A model generated the notes under the pieces. The model had not been told where the DNA came from, did not search any database, and saw nothing but the letters and a program-made list of their open reading frames with translations. A DNA stretch of 64,000 nucleotides from Buchnera aphidicola (Shivaphis celti) (lineage in GTDB: Bacteria > Pseudomonadota > Gammaproteobacteria > Enterobacterales > Enterobacteriaceae): contig NZ_CP134977.1 in NCBI RefSeq assembly GCF_039349365.1, positions 62,001 to 126,000 on the forward strand. Reading direction: 5' to 3'. A program made the position numbers and the translations under genes. Below, piece after piece: positions 10,170-19,410 of the stretch; the stretch's first letter is position 1; each line of letters starts with the position of its first letter.

Positions 10170-11243
10170 ATGCAAAATAAAATATTATTTATTGATCGTG
10201 ATGGAACTTTAATTCATGAACCAACGGATAATTTTCAAGTTGATAAAATTGAAAAATTGATGTTTGAGCCATTTGTTATTGTAGTATTGAAAAAGTTGAT
10301 TGATCACGGTTTTAAACTAGTTATGGTAAGTAATCAAGATGGTTTGTATACAGAGAATTTTCCTTACTGTGATTTTATTTCGTCTCATAAAATTATGGTA
10401 GATACTTTTTTATCACAAGGTGTGTATTTTGATTATATTCTTATCTGTCCTCACATGCCTTATGAAAATTGTAATTGTCGTAAACCTAATACTGAGTTAG
10501 TTGCTCCTTGGATTATTAATAATAATTTGTTAGATAAAAAAAATAGTTATTTTATTGGAGATAGAGTAACAGATATAGAATTAGCTAATAAAATGGGTAT
10601 TAAAGGAATTTTATATAATAAAAATTGTACGAATTGGAAGGATATTTATAATATTATTTGTAAAAAAGATAGAAAATGTACAATTGTTCGTAATACAAAA
10701 GAAACAAGAATTAATGTAAAATTATGGCTGGATAAAGAAGGAACAAGTTTAATTGATACTGGGATTCATTTTTTCGATCATATGTTAGATCAAATTGCTG
10801 TACATGGAAATATTGTAATGAATATTTCTGTTGTTGGTGATTTAGAGATTGATGATCATCATACAATTGAGGATACAGGTATTGTTTTAGGTAAAGCAAT
10901 TAAAAAATGTTTAGGTAATAAATTAGGAATTGAGAGATTTGGTTTTTATGTACCTATGGATGAAAGTTCTACTTATTGTTTGTTAGATTTTTCTGGAAGA
11001 CCATATTTAAAATTTATTGGGAATTTTAAGAATCAATATGTTGGAGATTTTAGTACGAATATGGTAGAACATTTTTTTAGATCGTTGTCTTACTCTATGT
11101 GTAGTACTATTCATATAGTGAGTATGGGTGGATTAAATGATCATCATCGTATTGAAAGTATATTTAAGGCGTTTGGTCGTTCTTTAAAGCAAGCTATTCG
11201 TATTTCTGGAAAAAAAATTCCTACTTCTAAAGGAATATTATAA
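10170..11243 (+). CDS. hisB: Imidazoleglycerol-phosphate dehydratase / histidinol-phosphatase (bifunctional)
   Basis: Bifunctional enterobacterial-type enzyme catalysing two separate steps of histidine synthesis. The N-terminal HAD phosphatase (1-165) has the DRDGTL nucleophile motif, and the zinc-binding loop CPHMPYENCNCRKP near 95-105. The C-terminal dehydratase (about 170-357) has FFDHMLDQIAVHG, DDHHTIEDTG and NDHHRIES metal motifs. I start at ATG 10170 (MQNKILFIDRDG, aligned with E. coli MSQKYLFIDRDG), with GAAGAG upstream; ATG 10155 would add five residues. It has 357 residues (E. coli 355). It overlaps hisH by one base (TAATG). Confidence 0.96.
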   Translation: MQNKILFIDRDGTLIHEPTDNFQVDKIEKLMFEPFVIVVLKKLIDHGFKLVMVSNQDGLYTENFPYCDFISSHKIMVDTFLSQGVYFDYILICPHMPYENCNCRKPNTELVAPWIINNNLLDKKNSYFIGDRVTDIELANKMGIKGILYNKNCTNWKDIYNIICKKDRKCTIVRNTKETRINVKLWLDKEGTSLIDTGIHFFDHMLDQIAVHGNIVMNISVVGDLEIDDHHTIEDTGIVLGKAIKKCLGNKLGIERFGFYVPMDESSTYCLLDFSGRPYLKFIGNFKNQYVGDFSTNMVEHFFRSLSYSMCSTIHIVSMGGLNDHHRIESIFKAFGRSLKQAIRISGKKIPTSKGIL

Positions 11244-11836
11244 TGAAAATAGTAATTTTAGATACAAATTGTGCTAATCTTTTATCTGTAAAATGTGCTA
11301 TTGAGAAATTAGGTTATCATCCAATTATTACAAATGATGCAAGTACGATCTCTAATGCTAATAAATTATTAATTCCTGGAGTAGGTAGTGCTATAGGAAT
11401 TATGAAACAGTTGTCTCAAAAAAAACTTATTCAAGTTATTCAAGATATCACCTGTCCTGTTTTAGGAATATGTTTAGGTATGCAGGTTTTATCTTCTTTT
11501 AGCGAAGAATCAAATGGCATAAATATGCTAAATATTATTGATACGCCGGTAAAACTACTAGATACAAAACATTTTCCTTTGCCACATACAGGATGGAATC
11601 AAGTTATATTTGATAATTGTAATCATCCATTATTTAAAAATATTTTATCTGGTTCATGGTTTTATTTTATTCATAGTTATGCTTTTCCTATACATCACTA
11701 TACAATAGCAAAATCTTTTTACCAAGAATATTTTAGTTCTGTTATACAAAAAAATAATTTTTTTGGAGTACAATTTCATCCAGAAAAATCTGGTTCTAAC
11801 GGTAAAAAACTATTATTAAACTTTTTAGAGATGTGA
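11243..11836 (+). CDS. hisH: Imidazole glycerol phosphate synthase, glutaminase subunit
   Basis: Class I glutamine amidotransferase subunit that delivers ammonia to HisF. It has 197 residues (E. coli 196). The catalytic triad is present: Cys in LGICLGMQ near residue 77, and His and Glu in the FHPEKSG motif near 180. The PGVG oxyanion segment lies near 50. The start ATG overlaps the hisB stop codon by one base. HisA begins 4 bases after it ends. Confidence 0.97.
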   Translation: MKIVILDTNCANLLSVKCAIEKLGYHPIITNDASTISNANKLLIPGVGSAIGIMKQLSQKKLIQVIQDITCPVLGICLGMQVLSSFSEESNGINMLNIIDTPVKLLDTKHFPLPHTGWNQVIFDNCNHPLFKNILSGSWFYFIHSYAFPIHHYTIAKSFYQEYFSSVIQKNNFFGVQFHPEKSGSNGKKLLLNFLEM

Positions 11837-11840
11837 ATTT

Positions 11841-12590
11841 ATGATTATTCCTGCAATAGATATATTAAATAATAAAATAGTTCGATTATATCAAGGAAAT
11901 TATGATTTAGTGAAGTATTATTCAGAAGATATATATAATTTAATAGAAAAGTATGTTTTTTATGGCGCAAAAGTTATTCATATAGTCGATTTAAATTCTG
12001 CTGGTGATAAGACTTATCAACGTAGCACAATATTTAATGATATAATTTTTAATTTTAAAAATATTGTACAAATTGCGGGAGGGATTACTTCGGAAAAAGA
12101 TATAGATTATTTTTTATCTAATGGAGCAAAAAGGGTTGTTCTTGGTACTATTGTGATGAATAATATTCGTCAGGTAAAAAAATGGATTCAATATTATGGT
12201 AATGAATATATTGTTGTTGCATTGGATGTTCATGTTATTAGTGAAAATATAAATATTGTTTTTACTAATGGATGGAAAAATAATACTCATATTAAATTAG
12301 AAGATGTTTTATATGAATTATATGAATCGAATATTAAATATGTATTATCTACTGATATTTCTAAAGATGGAACATTGAATGGACCAAATTTTTTATTATA
12401 TAAAAATCTTGTTCAGAAATTTCCTGGTATTTGTTTTCAGGCATCCGGAGGTATTCATAAATTACATGATATTGTAAAATTAAAAAAAATTGGTGTTTCT
12501 GATGTTATACTTGGGAAAAGTTTATTAGAAAAAAAATTCACTGTTCTGGAGGCTATGCAATGTTGGCGAAACGGATTATTCCCTGTTTAG
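11841..12590 (+). CDS. hisA: Phosphoribosylformimino-AICAR-phosphate isomerase
   Basis: TIM-barrel Amadori isomerase (ProFAR isomerase) of histidine synthesis. It has 249 residues (E. coli 245). Catalytic and phosphate-binding landmarks are PAIDI with Asp8, the GGI loop near 80, VALDVH near 128, the second catalytic Asp in STDISKDGT near 170, and the phosphate loop ASGGI near 200. The 3' end overlaps hisF by 31 bases, so the two are translationally coupled. Confidence 0.97.
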   Translation: MIIPAIDILNNKIVRLYQGNYDLVKYYSEDIYNLIEKYVFYGAKVIHIVDLNSAGDKTYQRSTIFNDIIFNFKNIVQIAGGITSEKDIDYFLSNGAKRVVLGTIVMNNIRQVKKWIQYYGNEYIVVALDVHVISENINIVFTNGWKNNTHIKLEDVLYELYESNIKYVLSTDISKDGTLNGPNFLLYKNLVQKFPGICFQASGGIHKLHDIVKLKKIGVSDVILGKSLLEKKFTVLEAMQCWRNGLFPV

Positions 12591-13336
12591 ATGTTCGAGA
12601 TGGGTATGTTGTTAAAGGTATTCAATTTAAAAATCATACTATAATAGGAGATATGGTTCAGCTTGCAAAAAAATATGTCTTAGATGGTGCAGATGAATTA
12701 GTTTTTTATGATATTCATGCTTCTTCTAATAATTCTACTGTTGATAAGAAATGGATATATCAAATTGCTAAAGTAATTGACATACCATTTTGTGTAGCTG
12801 GAGGTATTCGTAATATTCAAGATGTACGAACAATTTTATCATATGGGGCAGATAAAATTTCTATTAATTCTCCTGCAATTCATGATCCTAATTTAATTAC
12901 TCGTATTGCTGATCAATTCGGTTCACAATGTGTTGTTGTTGGTGTAGATTCGTGGTTTGATATCGTTACTAAAAATTATTATGTTTATCAGTATACTGGT
13001 CGACCAGAATTAATGAAAAAAACATCTTGGAAAACAATCGATTGGATTAAGGAAGTACAAAAAAGGGGATCGGGAGAAATTGTATTAAATGTTATGAATC
13101 AAGATGGTGTAAAAAATGGGTATGATTTACATCAATTAAAAAAAATTAGAAAGATTTGTAATATTCCATTAATTGCTTCTGGCGGAGCTGGAAAAATGGA
13201 TCATTTTTATGAGGTATTTAAATATGTTAATGTTGAAGGAGCATTAGCAGCATCAGTATTTCATCATGATATTTTTAGTATTCAAAATTTAAAAAATTTT
13301 TTGATAAAAAAAGGGATAAAAATTAGAATATGTTAA
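12560..13336 (+). CDS. hisF: Imidazole glycerol phosphate synthase, cyclase subunit
   Basis: TIM-barrel cyclase that uses HisH-derived ammonia to form imidazole glycerol phosphate and AICAR. It has 258 residues, the same as E. coli. Catalytic Asp11 (CLDVRDG) and Asp about 130 (VGVDSWFD) are present, as are GGIRN and the phosphate loop ASGGAG near 225. It is nested at both ends: 31-base overlap with hisA and 7-base overlap with hisI. Confidence 0.97.
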   Translation: MLAKRIIPCLDVRDGYVVKGIQFKNHTIIGDMVQLAKKYVLDGADELVFYDIHASSNNSTVDKKWIYQIAKVIDIPFCVAGGIRNIQDVRTILSYGADKISINSPAIHDPNLITRIADQFGSQCVVVGVDSWFDIVTKNYYVYQYTGRPELMKKTSWKTIDWIKEVQKRGSGEIVLNVMNQDGVKNGYDLHQLKKIRKICNIPLIASGGAGKMDHFYEVFKYVNVEGALAASVFHHDIFSIQNLKNFLIKKGIKIRIC

Positions 13337-13959
13337 ATAATGAACAATTTTTAAAAATTAATTGGGATAAAGTGCATGGTTTAATTCCTTGTATTATACA
13401 AAATATATTGTCATCAGAAGTTTTGATGCATGGATATATGAATCAAAAAGCACTGGAAAAAACTCAAAGAAAAAAAATTGTAACATTCTATTCACGTACT
13501 AAAAATAGATTATGGACTAAAGGTGAATCTTCAGGAAATTTTTTAAAAGTAATAAAGATTGTTTTAGATTGTGATGCAGATACTTTATTATTATTAGTTA
13601 AACCGATTGGGAAAACATGTCATTTGAATAATAATAGTTGTTTTCAAGGTAATAAATCATACTATACGAATTTTTTTTATTTAGAAGAAAAAATTAAAAA
13701 AAAAAAAAAAAAAATGTATGATTCTTCTTATACTGCTTATTTACATCAAGAAGGTATTAATAAAATTGCGCAAAAGTTAGGAGAAGAAGCGGTAGAAACT
13801 GTGATTGCTGCTTTAAATAATAATAAAAAAGACATAATTAATGAATCCTCAGATTTAATTTATCATTTTTTAGTTTTATTACATAATTGTAATTTGAATT
13901 TTTCTGATATTATTTATAATTTATATTTACGTGGATTAAAGGATAATATTCATGATTAA
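13330..13959 (+). CDS. hisI: Phosphoribosyl-AMP cyclohydrolase / phosphoribosyl-ATP pyrophosphatase (bifunctional)
   Basis: HisIE fusion catalysing steps two and three of histidine synthesis. The HisI domain (1-115) has the metal motif DCDADT and the cysteines of [11 protein letters not shown]. The HisE domain (about 128-209) has the [11 protein letters not shown] and SSDLIYH nucleotide-pyrophosphatase motifs. It has 209 residues (E. coli 203). The linker is made of lysines encoded by a 19-A run (13696-13714) ending in an in-frame ATG at 13714, right where HisE begins. Last gene of the his operon. Confidence 0.96.
   Translation: MLNNEQFLKINWDKVHGLIPCIIQNILSSEVLMHGYMNQKALEKTQRKKIVTFYSRTKNRLWTKGESSGNFLKVIKIVLDCDADTLLLLVKPIGKTCHLNNNSCFQGNKSYYTNFFYLEEKIKKKKKKMYDSSYTAYLHQEGINKIAQKLGEEAVETVIAALNNNKKDIINESSDLIYHFLVLLHNCNLNFSDIIYNLYLRGLKDNIHD
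13696..13714 (+). repeat. 19-A homopolymer inside hisIE
   Basis: An uninterrupted run of 19 A residues encodes the inter-domain lysine linker and runs into an in-frame ATG (13714-13716). It is in frame as read, but such a tract is a known type of slippage site. Confidence 0.85.
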
Positions 13960-14018
13960 TTGTCTTTTAAAAAATTTTTATATAATATATTAATGAGATA
14001 TTTGAAGGAATGAAAAAT

Positions 14019-15422
14019 ATGCGTAAAAATGATATTGGTGTAATTGGGCTTGCTGTTATGGGAAGCAATTTAGCTACAAATATTGCAAATCATGGTTATT
14101 TTGTTTCAGTTTTTAATCGAACTGCTCAAAAAACAAAAGATTTTTTGAAAAATCATCCGAATAAAAATATTATTCCTTATTTTTCTATTAATGATTTTGT
14201 AAATTCTTTATCATCTCCAAGATGTATAATTTTAATGGTACAATCAGGTATTGCAACCGATAATACTATTCAATCTATTATTCCTCATTTACATTCTAAT
14301 GACATTATTGTTGATGGTGGAAATTCGTTTTATCAAGATACAATACAACGACATCAAAATTTATTAAAAAAAAAGATTAATTTTATTGGAATGGGAATTT
14401 CTGGAGGAGAATATGGTGCTTTAACAGGACCTGCAATTATGCCTGGAGGGGATAAAAAAATATATGATATTATTTCTCCTATTTTCACCTCAATAGCAGC
14501 TAAATATAATGATGAATCATGTATCAATTATATTGGACCTGATGGTTCTGGTCATTATGTAAAAATGGTACATAATGGTATTGAATATGCAGATATGCAA
14601 ATTATTGCAGAAACATATACTATCTTAAAAAATATTCTTTTTTTAAGTAATCAAGAAATTTCAGAAATTTTTAATACCTGGAATCAAGGAGAATTAAAAA
14701 GTTATTTGCTTGATATTACGAAAAATATACTTTTAAAAAAAGAAGGGAAATATGATTTGATAGATTTAATTTTAGATGAAGCATGTAGTAAAGGTACTGG
14801 AATATGGACATGTCAAGATGCTTTAAATCTTCATGAGTCGTTAACTATGATTACTAGTTCTGTATTTTCTAGATTTTTATCTTCTTTAAAATCGCAAAGA
14901 ATGCTAGCTTCTAAAATTTTATCCTCACCTAAAATCATTCCAGTATTATGTAATCAAGTAGAATTTATAGAACAATTAAGGCAAGCTTTATATTTAAGTA
15001 AAATTATTTCATACGCACAAGGATTTTCACAATTATCAATTGCTTCTAAAAAATATAATTGGAATTTAAAATTTTATAATATTGCTAAAATATTTCGTTC
15101 AGGATGTATTATTCAGGCAGATATTTTGAATCATATCGTTAAAGTATACAAATATGATAATAATATTATTAATTTATTATTATCTCCATATTTTCAAAGT
15201 ATTGCTAATAGCTATCATATATCATTACGATCAGTAATTTCATATACTATACAGCAAGGTATTTCTATACCAACATTTTCTTCTGCAATTTCTTATTACG
15301 ACGGTTATCGTACAGCACAATCTTCGGCTAATTTAATTCAAGCACAGAGAGATTATTTTGGGTCTCATACGTATAAACGATGTGACAAGTCTGGAATATA
15401 TCATACAAATTGGTTACAATAA
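14019..15422 (+). CDS. gnd: 6-phosphogluconate dehydrogenase (decarboxylating)
   Basis: NADP-dependent oxidative step of the pentose-phosphate pathway that yields ribulose-5-phosphate. I choose ATG 14019 (MRKNDIGVIG, matching E. coli MSKQQIGVVG) because AAGGA at 14005-14009 is 9 bases upstream; ATG 14010 directly abuts that Shine-Dalgarno sequence. It has 467 residues (E. coli 468). Motifs: GLAVMGSNLA dinucleotide fold, DGGNSFYQDT, GMGISGGEYGAL, the catalytic Lys in HYVKMVHNGIEY near 185, and the C-terminal AQRDYFGSHTYKR. In E. coli gnd also lies near the his operon. Confidence 0.97.
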   Translation: MRKNDIGVIGLAVMGSNLATNIANHGYFVSVFNRTAQKTKDFLKNHPNKNIIPYFSINDFVNSLSSPRCIILMVQSGIATDNTIQSIIPHLHSNDIIVDGGNSFYQDTIQRHQNLLKKKINFIGMGISGGEYGALTGPAIMPGGDKKIYDIISPIFTSIAAKYNDESCINYIGPDGSGHYVKMVHNGIEYADMQIIAETYTILKNILFLSNQEISEIFNTWNQGELKSYLLDITKNILLKKEGKYDLIDLILDEACSKGTGIWTCQDALNLHESLTMITSSVFSRFLSSLKSQRMLASKILSSPKIIPVLCNQVEFIEQLRQALYLSKIISYAQGFSQLSIASKKYNWNLKFYNIAKIFRSGCIIQADILNHIVKVYKYDNNIINLLLSPYFQSIANSYHISLRSVISYTIQQGISIPTFSSAISYYDGYRTAQSSANLIQAQRDYFGSHTYKRCDKSGIYHTNWLQ

Positions 15423-15455
15423 TTTTTTTATTTTTTTAGAATTTACAATCTTATA

Positions 15456-15503
15456 TTAAATAGATTAATAAAATTTATTTGATTAATATATTAATCTATT
15501 TAA
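15456..15503 (+). terminator. 15-bp perfect inverted repeat after gnd
   Basis: TTAAATAGATTAATA (15456-15470) and TATTAATCTATTTAA (15489-15503) are exact inverse complements around an 18-base loop, 33 bases past the gnd stop and 65 bases before metG. It is AT-only apart from one G/C pair and lacks a strong U tail, so it may be a transcript end or a processing structure. Confidence 0.5.
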
Positions 15504-15568
15504 ATAATTACATTTTTATAATAATATTTACTTTCATCAAATAGTATAATGGAAATTGAAATAAATAT

Positions 15569-17202
15569 ATGAAAATATTAAAAAAAAAATTTTAGTTACT
15601 TGCGCTTTACCGTATGCAAATGGTCCTATACATATAGGACATATGTTGGAACATATTCAAGCTGATATTTGGGTAAGATATAAAAAATTGATAGGGTATA
15701 ATAATATATGGTTTATTTGTGCAGATGATTCGCATGGTACAGCTATTATGTTAAATGCAAAAGAGTTAAATATTTCTCCAAACGTTTTGATATCTGATAT
15801 TTTTTATGATCATCTAGGTGATTTTAGTGCTTTTAATATTTCTTATGATTACTTTTCTTCTACTCATCATATTGAAAATATGTATTTTTTACATAAGGTA
15901 TATTATCAATTAAAATTAAAAAAACTTATTAAAGTAAAAAGTATTTTACAATTATATGATACAAAAGAAAATATTTTTCTTCCTGATCGATTTGTTAGAG
16001 GTACATGTCCAAATTGTTTTTCTAAAAATCAATATGGAGATAATTGTAGTTCTTGTGGAGCTATATACCAAGCTGAAGATTTAATTAATCCTATTTCTAG
16101 TATTTCTTATACTATTCCCGTTATGCGTAGTTCTGCTCATATTTTTTTAGATTTAAAAAAATTGCAAACTGTTTTATTTCAATGGATTCAATCTGGTGTT
16201 ATGTATGATCAAATTGTTAATCATATGAAAACATGGTTTAAAAAAGATTTAAAAAACTGGAATATCTCTAGAGATTTACCATATTTTGGTTTTCAAGTTC
16301 CAGATATGTTAAATAAATATTTTTACGTGTGGTTGGATGCAACAATTGCATATATTAGTACATTCAAACAATTTTGTCGTCAAAACAATTCTCTAAATTT
16401 TCATGAATTTTGGAAAGAAGATTCTAAAACGGAATTATACCATTTTATCGGGAAAGATATTATTTATTTTCATGCTTTATTTTGGCCAGCGATTTTAGAA
16501 GGTATGAACTTTAGAAAACCTACCAAAATATTTGTACATGGACATGTAACACTGAAGGGTATAAAATTTTCAAAATCTAAAAATAATAGTATTACTATAA
16601 AAAATTGGTTGAAATATTTTGATTCTGATAGTTTGCGATATTACTATGCATCTAAGTTATCTGCTAATATTGAGGATATTGAATTTGATATACAGGATTT
16701 TGTGTATAAGATTAATTCGGATATTGTTAATAAAATTGTTAATTTAGCAGCACGAAGTGCCAGTTTTTTAAATAAATATTTTGATAGTGTATTATCAAAA
16801 GAAATTGAAAATCATGATTTATATAATCATTTTGTTAGTTTAAATTATCAGATTAATAATTTTTTTCATAACGGAGAATTTCATTTAGTAATCAAACATG
16901 TTATACAGCTAGCAGATTTAGCTAATCAATATATAAATGATAAAAAACCGTGGAATATTGTAATTAAAAAAGGAAACCGTGATTTGCAAAATATTTGTTC
17001 AATGGGTATTAATTTATTTCGTATTATTATGATTTATTTAAAACCAATTATACCTGATATATCTAAAAAGTCAGAGTTATTTTTATTAAATGAATTATCT
17101 TGGAATAATTTACATATTCCATTAATTAATCATCGTATTGCTATTTTTAAACCGTTATATACAAGAATTAATATTATTGATATTAATGATTTAATGATTT
17201 AA
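15569..17202 (+). CDS. metG: Methionyl-tRNA synthetase, with frameshift at a 10-A tract near the start
   Basis: Charges tRNA-Met. The natural start is ATG 15569, but after ATG-AAA-ATA-TTA the A run (15580-15589) is ten long, so this frame stops at TAG 15593. The main frame (ILVTCALPYANGPIHIGHM) has an upstream stop at 15562 and no ATG until 15643, which lies inside the HIGH region. One extra A restores a protein of about 544 residues. Everything downstream is intact: HIGH motif, four-cysteine zinc knuckle CPNC/CSSC, and a KFSKS version of KMSKS. The C-terminal tRNA-binding domain of E. coli MetG (677 aa) is absent. The 3' end overlaps convergent tilS by 4 bases. Likely functional by slippage, otherwise a very young pseudogene. 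Confidence 0.85.
15580..15589 (+). repeat. 10-A frameshifting tract in metG
   Basis: Ten consecutive A residues four codons into metG put the ATG at 15569 out of frame with the rest of the gene; eleven or eight would restore it. This is the only place in the window where a conserved gene is clearly split between frames. Confidence 0.85.
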
Positions 17203-18524
17203 TATTTTATCTCATTTATCCAAGATATGTTCCATGTTTTGATAATTTTTTTTTTATTTTTTTTGTATGCAAGATTTACTATTCCAATAATAGCAATTGG
17301 TTGGTTATTGTAAAATAAAATTGGTATTCGGTTCCTATTCCATGGAGTGATTTGATTTTCCTGTAAAATTGTTTTCGTTCTTTTTTTGTAATATTGATTA
17401 ATATAAATAGTTTTATTTAACTGAAATCTTATATTTATTAAATCTGTTTTTTTTGGTTTAGGTAATTTTATACCTAATCTATTTTTTGTTAAATATCCCA
17501 AATTTTGGGGTAGTGTTAACGATTTATTGTGGTTATGCCAAAATAAAATTTTATTTTTTATTGATTTTTTTTTTTTGATATAATAGATTTTGTTTTTGTA
17601 TCTAGTAATTATATTCTTTTTTATAGCAATTGTATTATTTTTATTCTGTTCTTTGTTGACAACTAAATTAGTATAAATATTTTGAGTGTTGATATAATTT
17701 ATAGTATTTTTAGTTTTTAAAAATAACCATCTTCGTATCAGTAATGTTTGTATAATATTACTATAATTTTGGAAAAAATATATATTAAATATATTTTTAA
17801 ATGTTTTTTGTTTTTTTATTTCTTGATCTAAAAAATAATTTAATGCATGTTCTTGATTGTATAAAATTTTCATACTTTTAATACAATTGTTAATAAAATA
17901 TGGCCATTTATTTTGCATTTTGATTATTATTTTATTTCTAATAAAATTTCTATCGTATTTATTGGATAAATTACTTTCGTCATTAATCCAATTTATTTTA
18001 TTTTTTTTTGCCCAATTTTCTAATTGTAATTTAGTATATTTTAATAATGGTCTTATTATAATTTTGTTTGAATGTAAGTACCGTAGATGTGGTATACCAG
18101 ATAAACCAGGTATACCTCTTCCTTTTATAAGAGATAAAAATAGTGTTTCACACTGATCATTTGCATGATGTCCAGTGACTAATATTTCATTAGGTAACAT
18201 GTTTTTTTCAAAAATTTTGTAACGTAGTTTTCTTGCATTGTTTTGAAAATTATTTTTAGTTGTAATTTTTATATTTTTTTGAATAAATTGAATTTTATAC
18301 GTTTGACATGTTTTTTTACAGTGTTGAGAGAAAGTTTTTGTTTTTTTACTTGTGTTATGATTAATATAAATTGCTCTAATTTGTATAAATGGTTTTTTTT
18401 TTTGAAATGGTATTAGTTGGTTTAGCAAAACTGTTGAATCCAAACCGCCACTGTAAGCGATTAAAATTTTTTGATTTTTTTTTATTTTTTTAATAAATTT
18501 TTGTATTAAATTGATTTTATTCAT
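17199..18524 (-). CDS. tilS: tRNA(Ile)-lysidine synthase
   Basis: ATP-dependent enzyme that modifies C34 of the CAU-anticodon tRNA-Ile to lysidine, switching it from AUG to AUA decoding. This matters greatly in a genome with so many AUA codons. It has 441 residues (E. coli 432). The N-terminal PP-loop AYSGGLDST lies near residue 24; GHHANDQCET (about 125) and FIRNKI (about 195) are also family motifs. The C-terminal half is very lysine- and asparagine-rich. The 3' end overlaps metG by 4 bases. It lies 40 bases downstream of tRNA-Val on the same strand. Confidence 0.93.
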   Translation of the reverse strand: MNKINLIQKFIKKIKKNQKILIAYSGGLDSTVLLNQLIPFQKKKPFIQIRAIYINHNTSKKTKTFSQHCKKTCQTYKIQFIQKNIKITTKNNFQNNARKLRYKIFEKNMLPNEILVTGHHANDQCETLFLSLIKGRGIPGLSGIPHLRYLHSNKIIIRPLLKYTKLQLENWAKKNKINWINDESNLSNKYDRNFIRNKIIIKMQNKWPYFINNCIKSMKILYNQEHALNYFLDQEIKKQKTFKNIFNIYFFQNYSNIIQTLLIRRWLFLKTKNTINYINTQNIYTNLVVNKEQNKNNTIAIKKNIITRYKNKIYYIKKKKSIKNKILFWHNHNKSLTLPQNLGYLTKNRLGIKLPKPKKTDLINIRFQLNKTIYINQYYKKRTKTILQENQITPWNRNRIPILFYNNQPIAIIGIVNLAYKKNKKKIIKTWNISWINEIKY

Positions 18525-18564
18525 TTTTTGATAAATATTTTCAATTTTTTAAATATCACATTTA

Positions 18565-18638
18565 TGCGTTCGAGTGGATTCGAACCACTGACTTCCACCA
18601 TGTCATGATGGCACTCTAACCAACTGAGTTACGAACGC
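18565..18638 (-). tRNA. tRNA-Val, anticodon GAC
   Basis: Read on the minus strand, the 74-base segment has a GCGTTCG/CGAACGC acceptor stem, a D-loop with AGTTGGTTA, anticodon loop ATGACAT (anticodon GAC) on a CCATC/GGTGG stem, and a T-arm with GGTTCGAATCC. It closely resembles E. coli tRNA-Val(GAC). The discriminator is A. The next three bases are TAA, so CCA is not encoded and must be added by the nucleotidyltransferase. tilS follows on the same strand. Confidence 0.95.
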
Positions 18639-18704
18639 TTATGTAAATAAAAAAGTAAGATTTATATTTTAAAATGATTGGTGTTATAATAAATTATAAA
18701 TATT

Positions 18705-18732
18705 ATTATATATGTTATAATTTTATAATCAA
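18705..18732 (-). promoter_or_regulatory. Candidate promoter for tRNA-Val and tilS
   Basis: On the minus strand TTGATT (18727-18732) and TATAAT (18705-18710) have a 16-base spacer, about 67 bases upstream of the tRNA. The perfect -10 hexamer is encouraging, but AT-rich DNA gives frequent false matches. Confidence 0.35.
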
Positions 18733-18754
18733 TATTTATTTTTAATAGGTAAAT

Positions 18755-19366
18755 ATGTTTACTGGTATTATCAGTGGTTTAGCTAATATAGTTATGGTAT
18801 GTCACAAAGAAAAATTTAGCACGATCACAGTTCATTTTCCAACAAATTTGTTGTATAATTTAAAAATTGGTGATTCTGTTGCAAATAATGGATGTTGTTT
18901 AACAGTGACTCGAATAAAGAATGATTTTGTTGATTTTGATATCATGCAAGAAACTTTAAAAATTACTAATTTGGGTTTATTGAAAGAAAATGATAAAATT
19001 AATATTGAACGATCTTTAAAATTTGGTGATGAAATTGGAGGTCATTTAGTTTCTGGTCATATTTTAGGAATAGCAAAAATATTAGATATTATTGATAAAT
19101 ATCAAAATAAAAAAATTTTTTTTCAAGTATGTGATGCATCTATTATGAAATATATTTTTTTAAAAGGTTTTATCTCTATTGATGGTATTAGTTTAACTAT
19201 TGGAAATATATATAAAAATAAATTTTTTGTATCTTTTATTCCTGAAACGATATTTTCAACCAATATTTCTTTTAGAAAAATTGGTGATATAGTAAATATT
19301 GAAGTAGATTATTATACTAAAGTTTTTTTTGATTATATGGATCGTATTCGTATTCATGAAAGATAA
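18755..19366 (+). CDS. ribE: Riboflavin synthase, alpha subunit
   Basis: Dismutates two molecules of 6,7-dimethyl-8-ribityllumazine to riboflavin, the last step of vitamin B2 synthesis. It has 203 residues (E. coli 213; called ribC in older E. coli maps). The diagnostic MFTGI N-terminus is present, followed by two repeated beta-barrel domains (about 1-95 and 96-190) and the GGHLVSGH motif near residue 95. AATAGGT precedes the ATG. It is divergent from tRNA-Val/tilS and followed by tyrS after 44 bases. Riboflavin also supplies FMN to aroC and to complex I. Confidence 0.95.
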   Translation: MFTGIISGLANIVMVCHKEKFSTITVHFPTNLLYNLKIGDSVANNGCCLTVTRIKNDFVDFDIMQETLKITNLGLLKENDKINIERSLKFGDEIGGHLVSGHILGIAKILDIIDKYQNKKIFFQVCDASIMKYIFLKGFISIDGISLTIGNIYKNKFFVSFIPETIFSTNISFRKIGDIVNIEVDYYTKVFFDYMDRIRIHER

Positions 19367-19410
19367 TTTTTCTTTATTACCCTTTTATTTTTCTTTTGGA
19401 TGATGATTAT

